Assembly: GCF_014841615.1 (NCBI RefSeq)
Contig: NZ_JACYUG010000017.1
Coordinates: 1-64,000, forward strand
Reading direction: 5' to 3'
DNA from: Sphingomonas sp. CFBP 8760
Lineage (GTDB): Bacteria > Pseudomonadota > Alphaproteobacteria > Sphingomonadales > Sphingomonadaceae
DNA length: 64,000 nucleotides
Each line of letters starts with the position of its first letter. The first letter of the stretch is position 1. Positions 50,424 through 59,105 of the stretch are shown here, one piece after another. The notes below the pieces were generated by a model that made no database searches, was not told where the DNA came from, and saw only the letters and a program-made list of their open reading frames with translations. A program made the position numbers and the translations under genes.

Positions 50424-52034
50424 TCAGGTGCGCGCGCCCGGCCTGTCGAGCACCTGCCGGATGCGCTCGTTCAGTTCGGCCCGACGATAGGGCTTGCGGA
50501 TCAGTTCGTAGGACCGCGCGCCCTCGTCGATCGCTTCGTCGGCGAAACCGGTGGTCAGCAGCACCGCGGTATGCGGGTAATCGCGCTTGATCGCATTGGC
50601 CAGCGCGACCCCGTTCATGCCGCCCGGCATCAGGATATCGGTGAACAGCAGCTGATAATCCCGGTCGGCCTGCATCACATCCAGCGCAGCCCGCCCGCTG
50701 CTGCACAGCGTCACGTCATACCCCAGATCGCGCAGCATCTCGCGTCCCAGTTCGCCGACCTCGGGCTGATCCTCGACCATCAGCACCCGCTCACGTCCGC
50801 CGGCATCGCGCGCGGGCGACGCGGTGGGCCGCGACGCGACCGAGCCGCTGGCGCGCGGGAAGTAGAGCGAAAAGATCGCCCCGCCATCCTCGCCGTTGCG
50901 CGCGGTCGCCAGTCCGCCCGACTGGCGCATGAAGCCATACACCATCGCCAGGCCCAACCCGGTGCCCTTGCCCATTTCCTTGGTGGTGAAGAACGGATCG
51001 AAGACCTTGTCGAGAACGGCGGCCTCCATGCCCGGTCCGTCGTCCGTCACCGTCACCACGACATATTCGCCCGCATCCAGCCGGGGCGGAGCATCCGCCT
51101 CGTCCCCCGGCAGCACGGCGTTGCGCGTCGTCAGCGTGATCGTGCCGGTGCCGCCCGCCGCGTCGCGCGCGTTGCCGATGATGTTGAGCAACGCCATTTC
51201 CGCCTGCACCGGATCGATGCGGCAGTTCCACAGATTGTCGTCGAGCTGCCGCCGAACGGTGGCACCCTCCCCCGCCGTGCGATCGATGATCGGCCGGAAA
51301 TCGCCGATCAGCGAATTGAAGTTGAGCAGTCGATCCCGCAATTCCTGCTTGCGCGCGAAGGCCAGCAATTGCTGCGTCAGCATCGCGCCACGATTGGCGG
51401 AGGTGGCGATCGCCTCCACCGCCCGTCGCGCGGAGCGATCGTCCGGGGCGACGCGCGCCTCCAGGATATCGACATAGCCCAGGATGACCTGCAGCAGATT
51501 GTTGAAATCATGGGCGATGCCGCCGGTCAGCTTGCCGACCGCCTCCATCTTCTGCGCCTCGTGCAACGCCTCTTCCGCCTCACGACGGCGCGAGATGTCG
51601 AGCTGCGATCCGAAGAAGTATAGAAGATTCCCCGCCTGATCGAGGACGGGCGACACGAACAACGCATTCCAGAAGGTCGAGCCGTTCTTGCGATAGTTCA
51701 GGACCTCGACCGCCACCTCTTCCCGCTTCTCGATCGCGGCGCGGACCTGCGCGATCATCTCGCGGTCGGTTTCCGGCCCTTGCAGGAAACGGCAGTTGCT
51801 GCCGACGATCTCATGCTCGGCATAACCGGTCATGAACGAGAAGGCGTCGTTACAGAAGATGATCGGATTGTCGGGCTGATGCGGATCGGTGACGACCATC
51901 GGCATCCGCGTGGTCTTCACCGCCGCGAAGAAGATATCGCTCGGTGCATCGTGCGGAGGACGGTCATCGCTGATCCGTGACGGCAAAACGGTACCGGCCT
52001 CGAATTCGGCGGTCGGCGTGGTGTGGTCGTTCAT
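50424..52034 (-). CDS. Blue-light LOV hybrid histidine kinase with receiver domain
   Basis: The 536-residue cytoplasmic protein has a LOV domain (about 35-145) with the photoactive cysteine at residue 81 in G-S-N-C-R-F-L-Q-G, a short helix, a HisKA domain with H175 in [10 protein letters not shown], an ATPase domain with [15 protein letters not shown] and G-T-G-L-G-L-A, and a receiver domain with D466 in L-L-F-T-D-I-L-M-P and K in I-R-K-P-Y. Light is expected to form a flavin-cysteinyl adduct and change kinase activity. In alphaproteobacteria such kinases often feed the general stress response. No partner regulator is adjacent. Confidence 0.94.
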   Translation of the reverse strand: MNDHTTPTAEFEAGTVLPSRISDDRPPHDAPSDIFFAAVKTTRMPMVVTDPHQPDNPIIFCNDAFSFMTGYAEHEIVGSNCRFLQGPETDREMIAQVRAAIEKREEVAVEVLNYRKNGSTFWNALFVSPVLDQAGNLLYFFGSQLDISRRREAEEALHEAQKMEAVGKLTGGIAHDFNNLLQVILGYVDILEARVAPDDRSARRAVEAIATSANRGAMLTQQLLAFARKQELRDRLLNFNSLIGDFRPIIDRTAGEGATVRRQLDDNLWNCRIDPVQAEMALLNIIGNARDAAGGTGTITLTTRNAVLPGDEADAPPRLDAGEYVVVTVTDDGPGMEAAVLDKVFDPFFTTKEMGKGTGLGLAMVYGFMRQSGGLATARNGEDGGAIFSLYFPRASGSVASRPTASPARDAGGRERVLMVEDQPEVGELGREMLRDLGYDVTLCSSGRAALDVMQADRDYQLLFTDILMPGGMNGVALANAIKRDYPHTAVLLTTGFADEAIDEGARSYELIRKPYRRAELNERIRQVLDRPGART

Positions 52035-52086
52035 GCCGCCAACAACCGGACACGGCGACACCCGTTCCCGACCCTGATCGACCGCA

Positions 52087-52680
52087 TCAACGGCCGCCGG
52101 TGATACGCGCGATCTCGGCCGCCACATGTTGCTCGACGATCGCCGGCAACCGGCTGTCGAGCCAGTCGCGCAGCATCGGGCGCAACATCTCCCGGACCAG
52201 CCCTTCCAGACTGGCGTCCGCCGTCGGCGCACCGGCCGGCGTCGGCGCGGGTGCCGCGGCGCTCAGGGTGCGGGTCAACTGGTCGATCGCCTGCCGGCTT
52301 GCCGCCGCCACCCGGTCCGACACGAGCGGCTCGACCGCGTCGGCATCGGGTTCGGACACCGCCGGACGCGGTGGCGATGGCGGCGTCGGTGCCGGCTCGT
52401 CGGCTTCTTCCGCCACCGGTCCGTGACGGGGAATGGAGGCCGTGGTCATCGGGCGCGGCGGAGCCACCGGCTCGGGCGAGATGCGCGGCATCGGCACGAT
52501 CGGGTCGTCGAGTTCGAGGATCGAGTCGCCTTCATCGTCATAGGGCATGGCCGACGCGCTCGTCGCGATCGGACGCGCCGGGCGCCGCGACCGCACCGGC
52601 CCTTCGCCCTCCTCGGCCATGATCCGCTTGATGGACGACAGAATCTCTTCCATCGACGGTTCAGCGCTGATGTCACCCAT
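52087..52680 (-). CDS. popZ: PopZ-type polar organising protein (DUF2497)
   Basis: The 197-residue protein shows the PopZ layout: an N-terminal S-M-E-E-I-L-S-S-I-K-R-I-M helix that binds client proteins, a Pro/Glu/Asp-rich disordered centre, and a C-terminal oligomerisation region with L-V-R-E-M-L-R-P-M-L-R-D-W-L. In Caulobacter PopZ builds a polar matrix that anchors ParB/centromeres. It lies downstream of tolC and pcm in the same direction. Confidence 0.9.
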   Translation of the reverse strand: MGDISAEPSMEEILSSIKRIMAEEGEGPVRSRRPARPIATSASAMPYDDEGDSILELDDPIVPMPRISPEPVAPPRPMTTASIPRHGPVAEEADEPAPTPPSPPRPAVSEPDADAVEPLVSDRVAAASRQAIDQLTRTLSAAAPAPTPAGAPTADASLEGLVREMLRPMLRDWLDSRLPAIVEQHVAAEIARITGGR

Positions 52681-52706
52681 TCCAGCTAAGTCCTGTACAA
52701 GCCGTC

Positions 52707-54227
52707 TTATTGGCGGTTCGGTGAGGCCGCACCTGTCGTCAACGCCGGGGTCCTGTCAACATCCGTCTTGAGCAGCGGGTCCTGCGGGCGGACGACGCGG
52801 GCATTCTGCGCGGGGCTGCCCGCGGTGGACGTTCCGACCGGCACCGGCTCCGGATCGCTGTCGAAATCGTTGATGCTGTGGCGGACGCGACGATAGTTGA
52901 GCGTCGGGTCATACAGCGCGCCGCCCTCCAGCCCCAGGTCGCGCGCCTCCGCATCGCCCATCGCGGCGAGCAGGGCGAACCCGGCGACATAGGCATCGCG
53001 CCGCGCGCTGACTAGCGTGACCTGGCTGTTCAGCAGTTCCTGCTCGGCATTGAGGATATCGAGGATCGTCCGCGTGCCGACGCTGTTCTCGGCACGCACC
53101 CCTTCCAGCGACAGTTTGTTGGCATTCACCGCCGTCTCGGAAGAGGCGATCACCTCCAGCGAGGATCGCCAGATCGCATAGGCGGAACGCGCCTGCGCGA
53201 TCACGTTGCGTTCGATCGCGGTGACGTTCTCGATCGCCTGGCTCTGGAGCGCCTGCGCCTGACGCACCTGCGCGGCGGGGCGCCCGCCCTGGAACAACGG
53301 CAGCGTCAGCTGCAGCCCGGTGGTCGCGGTCCGCTGCGAATTGGGCTGGGCGATCCCGGTGACGGATGCAGGCGCCGATCCCAGATAGTTGAAGTAGTTG
53401 CCCTGCGCGACGGCGGATACCCGCGGCAACCGGTTGGCGCGGGCCACCCCGACATCGAAGCGGCTGGCATCCCGTGCCTTCTGCGCGGCCAGGATCTGGG
53501 GGTTGCTCTGCAACGCCTCGACCACGGCGGCATCGGGGGTGGCGGGCAGATTGGGCAGCGTCGGCGGCTCTTCCAGCACACCCGGTGGTGCGCCGACGAA
53601 ATTCAGGTAGTTCTCGCGGCTCGAAACCAGCTGCGCCTGTGCCGACTGAAGCTGCGCCCGGGCCTGTGCCAGCCGTGCCTCCGACTGGGCGACATCGGTT
53701 CGGGTCAGGTCGCCGACCTGAAACCGGTCGCGACTGGCGTTCAGGTTCGTTTCCAGCACGCGCACGTTCTGCGTGTTGAGCCCGACGATCGCTTCGTCGC
53801 GGATCACGTTCATGTACGAGCCGACGACGTTGGTGAACAGGTTCGCCTCGGTCCCGCGCAGGTTGGCGCGTCCTGCCTCGACCCGCGATTCGGCGGCACG
53901 GACGCCGTTGCGGACCGCCCCGCCCTGAAAAAGCGGCACCGACAATTGCGCGATGCCGGTTGCCGACCGCTCCGGATTGAAGAAGGCGTTCGACGCCTGC
54001 ACCGCATTCTCGGTGAACTGCCCGGTCAGATTGGCGCTGGGCAGACCGCTTGCCCGGGCGATCGGCACGTTCTCGTCCGTCGCGCGCAGGGCGGCCCGCT
54101 GCCCGGTCAGGGTCGGGTTGCTGGCATAGGCGCGCGCCAATGCCTCACGCAGCGTATCCGCCGAGGCGGGCGCGGCAACAAGCATGATGCCGCCAAGCGC
54201 GGCAACCCGGAACCGGCGGGGGGCCAT
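52707..54227 (-). CDS. tolC: TolC family outer-membrane efflux protein
   Basis: The 506-residue protein starts at the ATG at 54227 and has a signal peptide ending A-S-A near 23. The two outer-membrane efflux repeats follow, marked by L-R-E-A-L-A-R-A-Y-A-S-N-P-T-L, S-V-P-L-F-Q-G-G and T-L-P-L-F-Q-G-G, plus T-R-T-D-V-A-Q-S-E-A-R-L and T-R-T-I-L-D-I-L-N-A-E-Q-E-L. It forms the exit duct of type I secretion or RND efflux. The gene starts five bases after pcm, an arrangement usual in sphingomonads. Confidence 0.93.
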   Translation of the reverse strand: MAPRRFRVAALGGIMLVAAPASADTLREALARAYASNPTLTGQRAALRATDENVPIARASGLPSANLTGQFTENAVQASNAFFNPERSATGIAQLSVPLFQGGAVRNGVRAAESRVEAGRANLRGTEANLFTNVVGSYMNVIRDEAIVGLNTQNVRVLETNLNASRDRFQVGDLTRTDVAQSEARLAQARAQLQSAQAQLVSSRENYLNFVGAPPGVLEEPPTLPNLPATPDAAVVEALQSNPQILAAQKARDASRFDVGVARANRLPRVSAVAQGNYFNYLGSAPASVTGIAQPNSQRTATTGLQLTLPLFQGGRPAAQVRQAQALQSQAIENVTAIERNVIAQARSAYAIWRSSLEVIASSETAVNANKLSLEGVRAENSVGTRTILDILNAEQELLNSQVTLVSARRDAYVAGFALLAAMGDAEARDLGLEGGALYDPTLNYRRVRHSINDFDSDPEPVPVGTSTAGSPAQNARVVRPQDPLLKTDVDRTPALTTGAASPNRQ

Positions 54228-54231
54228 CGGA

Positions 54232-54903
54232 TCAGAAGCGGAATGCGGCGGGGCGCAGGAAGCCCGGCAGGACCACGCACTCGCTATCCGCGAACGGCAC
54301 GGCGGCATGGCCACCCGCCGTGCGCCGGCCGACCGCGAGTCGGGTCACGCCGTTCTGCGCGACGCCCATCGCGATCCGGCCGTCGACGCGCAACTGTTCC
54401 AGCAACGCGGTCGGCAGTTCGTCGATCGCGCCATCGATCAGCAGCACGTCGTAGGGCGCACCGGCGGAATGCCCCGCCGCCATCGCCCCCTCGACCAGTT
54501 CCACGCCGGGAACATCGGCCAAGGTCGTCCGTGCGATCGCGACCAGCGCCGGATCGCTTTCCACCGCCGTCACCCGTGCACCGAGCAGCGCCAGGATCGT
54601 GGCGGTATAGCCCGTCGCGGCACCGATCAGCAGCACGCGATCCTCGCGCACGATCTCCGCTTCGGTCAGCAGGCGCGCGGTGGCGAGCGGGGGGTTCTGG
54701 AAACGTCCGCCGCCCAGCGGCAGCGCCCGGTCGCGATAGGCCAGATCGGGCGCGGTGCCCGGCACGAAATCCTCGCGCGCGATGGTCGCCATCGCGGTGA
54801 CCACGCGGGCATCGTTGACGTCGTTGGGGCGAAGCTGGCTCGCCACCATCGCCTGGCGGAAGACCGAGGTATCGGCGGCTGCGGGGGTGCTGATCGTCGT
54901 CAT
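54232..54903 (-). CDS. pcm: Protein-L-isoaspartate O-methyltransferase
   Basis: The 223-residue enzyme repairs isoaspartyl damage using S-adenosylmethionine. It has the N-terminal family helix M-V-x-S-Q-L-R-P-N, the motif-I equivalent V-L-L-I-G-A-A-T-G-Y-T-A near 90, and V-E-S-D-P-A-L for the ribose contact. The G-R-F-Q-N-P-P region replaces the usual substrate loop I-S-Q-P, which is common in alphaproteobacterial members next to tolC. It is first in the pcm-tolC-popZ run. Confidence 0.88.
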   Translation of the reverse strand: MTTISTPAAADTSVFRQAMVASQLRPNDVNDARVVTAMATIAREDFVPGTAPDLAYRDRALPLGGGRFQNPPLATARLLTEAEIVREDRVLLIGAATGYTATILALLGARVTAVESDPALVAIARTTLADVPGVELVEGAMAAGHSAGAPYDVLLIDGAIDELPTALLEQLRVDGRIAMGVAQNGVTRLAVGRRTAGGHAAVPFADSECVVLPGFLRPAAFRF

Positions 54904-55150
54904 CCCTGACCTTCTGGCACGGGCGTCTTACCCATGCAATACACTAGTTGTCATCATCATCTACCGCGCCTGCGGAAGCACGCCAAGCACCAATGCCACG
55001 CCATCGCCGCGAACGGATAATTCGCCGCAGGTCAAAGCGATGGCGATGCCTAATTTCAGGGCCTGTTTTCGGGGATTGCGGCACCAGCCCTTAACAGGCA
55101 GTTGACCGCGCCGCCAAAACCCCCCATTGGCGCCGCCTCAACGCGATCGA

Positions 55151-55224
55151 GGCCCGATGGCGGAGTGGTGACGCAGAGGACTGCAAATCCTTGCACCCGG
55201 GTTCGATTCCCGGTCGGGCCTCCA
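55151..55224 (+). tRNA. tRNA-Cys(GCA)
   Basis: A 74-base cloverleaf is visible: acceptor GGCCCGA pairing with TCGGGCC, a D arm with the G-G dinucleotide, anticodon loop CT-GCA-AA, and T loop G-T-T-C-G-A-T-T-C. The discriminator T and encoded CCA end it at 55224. Gene content changes immediately downstream, which makes its 3' end a plausible island insertion site. Confidence 0.97.
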
Positions 55225-55249
55225 ATATCCTGTCGATTTTCACGCCAAT

Positions 55250-55274
55250 CTGCTCAATTTTTCGCATTGAGCAG
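55250..55274 (+). terminator. Hairpin 25 bases after tRNA-Cys
   Basis: CTGCTCAAT (55250-55258) and ATTGAGCAG (55266-55274) pair perfectly over nine bases with a TTTTCGC loop. Its position fits a tRNA terminator, although the T-run is in the loop and not after the stem. Confidence 0.45.
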
Positions 55275-55291
55275 TGTCGATGATCAATACG

Positions 55292-55318
55292 ACTACTCAT
55301 TGTGAGCTGATGAGTAGT
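55292..55318. repeat. Nine-base inverted repeat after tRNA-Cys
   Basis: ACTACTCAT (55292-55300) and ATGAGTAGT (55310-55318) flank a nine-base spacer. It sits 18 bases beyond the preceding hairpin. The spacing is suitable for a recombinase core or a protein-binding operator. Confidence 0.5.
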
Positions 55319-55765
55319 ATTATGTCGGGCTCTCGGGGCAGTATGAAGCGTCAACGCTGCCTCCGGCACACGAAGATAAAGGCCGCGACTTGCGCCGCGC
55401 CCCCCTAGAAAGAGCATTAACATCGTGTGCCCAGCGATGGCTTCACGTCGAGCCGACATCGAAATGCAGTTGGTTCCTTTGGCGGATGCGGCAACAGCCG
55501 ACCGACGTCGAAGGTGAACGACGACATCTCGCCTACTTGTCGTCTTCTATAATTTGGCCATTGCCACCTCTGCGAAGGCGAGGCTGCTCAAAACATGCCT
55601 TGGACCGAGTGCATCGCCCGGCTGACGATCAGTGGGTGAATGGTGGAAGATGGCTCCGCCTGAGATAGGGGGGTACGCAGCCCTAAGGCGAAGTTTCGAA
55701 CAGAACGACCCTGCCACTGGTTTCGGCTCATATCAGCGCGTGCCGTTGGCCACAGGCGTCGCCCA

Positions 55766-56455
55766 TCAACTCGTCGATACAATGACCTGACCAACGTCGA
55801 ACTCTATGGCCGTGCCGCCATCTAAATGCTCGGCTCCTGTGACGATGTAATCTCGATCAGCGAACAGCGGATGCGCGACGAGCGAATCAAGTCGCCGCCC
55901 CACGCAGGCAGACACTACAGTCGCCGGCAACCGCGCCGTCAGCAAGACTTTTGCCCGCCCCGCCACGGTGGAGAGTTCGAACGATCCACCCCGCATAGTG
56001 ACTTCGAGCGATGGTCCGGAGACCGCGACCTGCACCCAGTCCGCCAAGGCGCCGTCGCTGACGATGGCGTCGCCGATCCGGTACGGCAGCGCGTATGCGT
56101 CCGTCCGCGGTCCACGGGGTCGCCCCCTCCTCCCGCCGAACGTCGGAATGCGCCACTCCAGCAGGGGGATCGGCCTCCTGTCGCGCCCCGCGAGGGACGG
56201 CCAAGCCTGGGACGGCCGCAGGCTGTGCAGCGCGCTTGCCACGTCCGACCCGACCATCGCCAGCACGTCGGGCACCGGCGTCGACATCGACTGCACGGCG
56301 ACCTCCAGATAGTCGCGGAACGAGGCGAGGTGCATCGAGTCGGCGAGACGGTCGATCGTCTGCATCTCCTGCCGCGCCCTGACGCCCGCCAGATGGAAGG
56401 GGCTGCGGTCGCGATCACCGCCATCGTCAGCGCCTGCCTCGGTCATGACGGCCAT
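55766..56455 (-). CDS. Unknown accessory protein, last gene of the island cluster
   Basis: The 229-residue product has no signal peptide, no membrane segment and no motif I recognise. It is moderately rich in D, R and A, with an L-A-M-V-G-S-D-V-A-S-A-L-H helix near 65 and a beta-rich C-terminal half. It overlaps the preceding gene by 13 bases (or by ATGA if the internal ATG at 56446 is used), so it is co-translated with it. Its function can only be linked to the cluster. Confidence 0.6.
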   Translation of the reverse strand: MAVMTEAGADDGGDRDRSPFHLAGVRARQEMQTIDRLADSMHLASFRDYLEVAVQSMSTPVPDVLAMVGSDVASALHSLRPSQAWPSLAGRDRRPIPLLEWRIPTFGGRRGRPRGPRTDAYALPYRIGDAIVSDGALADWVQVAVSGPSLEVTMRGGSFELSTVAGRAKVLLTARLPATVVSACVGRRLDSLVAHPLFADRDYIVTGAEHLDGGTAIEFDVGQVIVSTS

Positions 56456-57219
56456 CCCCCGCCCTCCAGCACGAGGGTAAGGAGATGCTGGGTCAGCGCG
56501 GAGGCGCCCCTCTCGTACGCGAGCCGCGTCCAGTCATCCCAGCGATCGACGCGCCCGGCGAGCCATCCGAAGAAGTCATCGCGCGCCGGCGACGCGGCGA
56601 AGGGATGCGACCACATGACGGAACGGGTGGGCATTCGCGCAGCCGTCGCCATCCCCGTCAACGTCACGACGTGCGATCCCCCGATCCTCTCGCGGGCGAA
56701 CACGTGCGGGCGGCGGGCGACGCTGCGTTCGAAGGCCCGCAGCGCCGTCTCGCGGGCGATGCCGGGAGCGTCCCGATCTGCCGCGCCGATCGCCTCGACG
56801 ATGTCGGCGAACGGCAGATCGATCCAGTCGGGGTCACGGGTCGCCCGCAGCATGAGCATGACGGACCGGCCATCGCCTGACAGCCGGGCGTCGAACACGT
56901 TCCGATCCCCCTCCGCCGCCGTGAGACCGACGGAGGCGAGCCAGCACCGGTAGAAGCGCCAGTACATGAGATCACCGCCGAGCAGGTCGTGCATCGTCTC
57001 CTGGCCGTACGCGTCCCGCCGATCAATGGCGTTGAGGATCCGCAGGAGCAGCTCCTGCTGCTCGCCCTTGAGGGCGACGCCCGGAAACCGGAGGTGGCCA
57101 TGCCAGAAGGCATCGCGCACGCTGTGCCAGCGCCGCCCGTCCTCGTCCTCCAGCGCGCCGTCGGACATGCGCAGCCACCATCCCCACGGCAGATCGCCGG
57201 CGTTATCGGACCGAACCAT
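56443..57219 (-). CDS. Unknown accessory protein with tryptophan-rich N-terminus
   Basis: The 258-residue product is soluble. It opens with L-P-W-G-W-W-L-R-M-S-D-G-A-L-E-D-E-D-G and later contains W-R-F-Y-R-C-W-L-A-S-V-G-L-T. I do not recognise the family. The ATG shares one base with the stop of the gene before it (TGATG), and the gene overlaps the next one, so three genes form a tight translational unit. Confidence 0.6.
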   Translation of the reverse strand: MVRSDNAGDLPWGWWLRMSDGALEDEDGRRWHSVRDAFWHGHLRFPGVALKGEQQELLLRILNAIDRRDAYGQETMHDLLGGDLMYWRFYRCWLASVGLTAAEGDRNVFDARLSGDGRSVMLMLRATRDPDWIDLPFADIVEAIGAADRDAPGIARETALRAFERSVARRPHVFARERIGGSHVVTLTGMATAARMPTRSVMWSHPFAASPARDDFFGWLAGRVDRWDDWTRLAYERGASALTQHLLTLVLEGGGWPS

Positions 57220-58022
57220 CACCGCCCCCCCGCGCCGGGGTCGAGCGAGATTGGCGGCGGCGGGGGCCCGTCGCGAGGCGGCGCGGGTTCGCCGTCGGCG
57301 ATCGCCCGAAGCTGGGAGGCGAGATTGCGCACCTCGCGGTACACGTAGCCGTCGTCACGGTACTCGCCGCCGATCTCCGCCGCCATGAAGGGTTGGTGGT
57401 CCTTCGCGCGTCCCGGCACGACGTCATAGGCATGGTCGCAGTCGAAGCCGAACCACCAGGCGTGCGCGTCCTCCACCCGGTAATCGGTGGCATGGGTGAT
57501 CGGCTCGTATCTGACCTGGCCCCGCGGGACGTGGCAGATGCGCCTGGCGTCGGCGGTGATGCGACGTTCCGGGGTCGGACCGTCCTCGCAGATCCTGCCG
57601 TAGGTAAGGCCACCGTGGACCTCGATGCCAAAGTCGACCGGGACGGCCTCGTACTTCCATCCCCACAGGGGATGATCGAGGGGAATGCCGACGTACCCGG
57701 AAAGATGGCCGCCATCGGTGGCGCGCAACATGATGCATTCGTAGCCGGTGGCGGGATCGCGCCACGCCACCTTGTCCGCCTCGCCCAGGCGCCGGCCTTC
57801 CTCGCCCGACCTGCCGCTGTCGGCGACGTAGTAGATCTCGTCGGCGTCGATGACGCCCGCGCTGGTGAGGTACGATCTGCCGGTGATGAGCGTGGTGTCG
57901 CCCTCCCGCACGATGTCCCCGCCCGAGCCAACGATCTTGGCGACCGCCTGGGGCGAGCCGATGGCCCGCTCGGCCGCCTCGCCCGTGAGAGGCACGATCG
58001 CCGTGGTCTTCTTCTTAGCCAT
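57219..58022 (-). CDS. Uncharacterised phage/plasmid-type protein with HGGLTY and WWFGFDC motifs
   Basis: The 267-residue protein has, in order, a lysine-rich start, R-D-P-A-T-G-Y-E-C-I-M-L-R near 90, G-Y-V-G-I-P-L-D-H-P-L-W-G near 110, H-G-G-L-T-Y-G near 135, W-W-F-G-F-D-C-D-H near 190 and Y-V-Y-R-E-V-R-N-L-A near 225. I recall this set of motifs from uncharacterised proteins on phages and plasmids. The conserved H, C and D residues could bind a metal. The second of two nearby ATGs (58022) is used because GGAG sits eight bases before it. Confidence 0.65.
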   Translation of the reverse strand: MAKKKTTAIVPLTGEAAERAIGSPQAVAKIVGSGGDIVREGDTTLITGRSYLTSAGVIDADEIYYVADSGRSGEEGRRLGEADKVAWRDPATGYECIMLRATDGGHLSGYVGIPLDHPLWGWKYEAVPVDFGIEVHGGLTYGRICEDGPTPERRITADARRICHVPRGQVRYEPITHATDYRVEDAHAWWFGFDCDHAYDVVPGRAKDHQPFMAAEIGGEYRDDGYVYREVRNLASQLRAIADGEPAPPRDGPPPPPISLDPGAGGR

Positions 58023-58119
58023 TTCCATTCTCCTTGGTGATGATGTCGATCGGTGGTGCCGCCACCCCCCCGCATGCGGATCGGCGCGCTACCCGGCGGA
58101 GCAGATGTGGATGCAGTCG

Positions 58120-59001
58120 TCAGATGAAGCGGGTTCGGGGTGTCACGCGCTCGAGGTCGGGGCAGATTGCCTTGGCGTTGGCCCCGGCCGCGTAGACGTT
58201 GGCCGCGAGCCAGCACTGCTCCTGCACGAGATCGGCGTCGGCAACCTCGCACCCCCAGACCTTGCGCTCGGCATCCCAGCGGTATCCCCGGCCGCGCAGC
58301 AGGTCCTTCACGCCGAAGTCGGCGCCCTTCGCCCGCACGATCCAGCTGGGACCGGAGCCCCGCTCGATCATCTCCGACAGCGCGGTGCGGCCGCCACCGT
58401 CGCGGTGGCGGAGCATCTCGATCAGCGCGTCGACGTCGGCCGAGGCGCGGTGGCCGCAGTGATAGAAGCCGTTCTGCACGAGGAGGTAGCCGAGTACACG
58501 GCCGTCGAAGCCGCGGGCCTTCCAGTCGACCTGCCGCATGGAACAGCACCAGTTGAGGCCGCGGGCGCGGGGCAGACGCGCCTCGACCCAGTTGCGGTCG
58601 AAGGTCGAATTATGCGCCACGACGAAGCTGGCCGACCGGAGGAGCCTCGTCGCGGCATCCTCGTCGATCTCCTCGCCGACGAGATCGATGTCGGTCAGGC
58701 CGGTGAGCGCCGTGATCTCCGGCGGCAGCGGATCGCCTGGATCCTCCCGCCATTCGTACGGCTCGTCGATGTCGGTGACGATGCCGTCGCAATCGTAGCG
58801 GAACCGCCGGATCGCGAGCTCGATCACCTTGCCGGTGCGATGGTCGAGGCCGGTGGTCTCGACGTCGATGGCGACGCCGACGAAGGGGCCGCGTCCACTG
58901 CCCTCCCCGGTCGATCCTTCCCGCAGTCGCAAGGGGTGAAGGACGCGCACGTCCTCGTCGGCGGCCGCGACGACGTGGCCGACCTCGGTCAAAATGGTCA
59001 T
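58120..59001 (-). CDS. DEDDh 3'-5' exonuclease (DnaQ-like) with C-terminal extension
   Basis: The 293-residue protein has a DnaQ-type exonuclease core at about 35-200. ExoI is A-I-D-V-E-T-T-G-L (D and E), ExoII V-A-H-N-S-T-F-D-R, and ExoIII H-R-A-S-A-D-V-D-A, so all four acidic residues and the histidine are present. A roughly 60-residue extension with G-Y-R-W-D-A-E-R-K-V-W-G follows. It should degrade single-stranded DNA or RNA ends with Mg2+. GGAG precedes the ATG at 59001. Lone exonucleases of this type occur on plasmids, ICEs and defence loci. Confidence 0.85.
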   Translation of the reverse strand: MTILTEVGHVVAAADEDVRVLHPLRLREGSTGEGSGRGPFVGVAIDVETTGLDHRTGKVIELAIRRFRYDCDGIVTDIDEPYEWREDPGDPLPPEITALTGLTDIDLVGEEIDEDAATRLLRSASFVVAHNSTFDRNWVEARLPRARGLNWCCSMRQVDWKARGFDGRVLGYLLVQNGFYHCGHRASADVDALIEMLRHRDGGGRTALSEMIERGSGPSWIVRAKGADFGVKDLLRGRGYRWDAERKVWGCEVADADLVQEQCWLAANVYAAGANAKAICPDLERVTPRTRFI

Positions 59002-59105
59002 GATGGGCTCCTTGTTGCCGACCGCCGGTCCATGCCCGCGGTCCGGTCGACCGGCGCCGATGCCTGGGCGCAAATGCGCAGCTGCGCGGCGTCAGCCCTT
59101 GCGCG

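Larger units (their letters stand above)
55225..55765. other. Gene-poor stretch after tRNA-Cys
   Basis: About 540 bases carry no coding frame that I can support. Base composition is less GC-biased than the core genome on the left and several small frames lack ribosome sites. Two inverted repeats lie near its left end. It looks like eroded mobile DNA at an island border. Confidence 0.5.

Noticed and set aside
55091..55459. Minus-strand frame over tRNA-Cys
   Set aside because: It is the antisense of the tRNA; translated tRNA sequence often produces such false proteins.
55390..55668. 92-codon frame in the gap after tRNA-Cys
   Set aside because: No ribosome site and a Trp/Arg/Cys-rich composition unlike real genes here.
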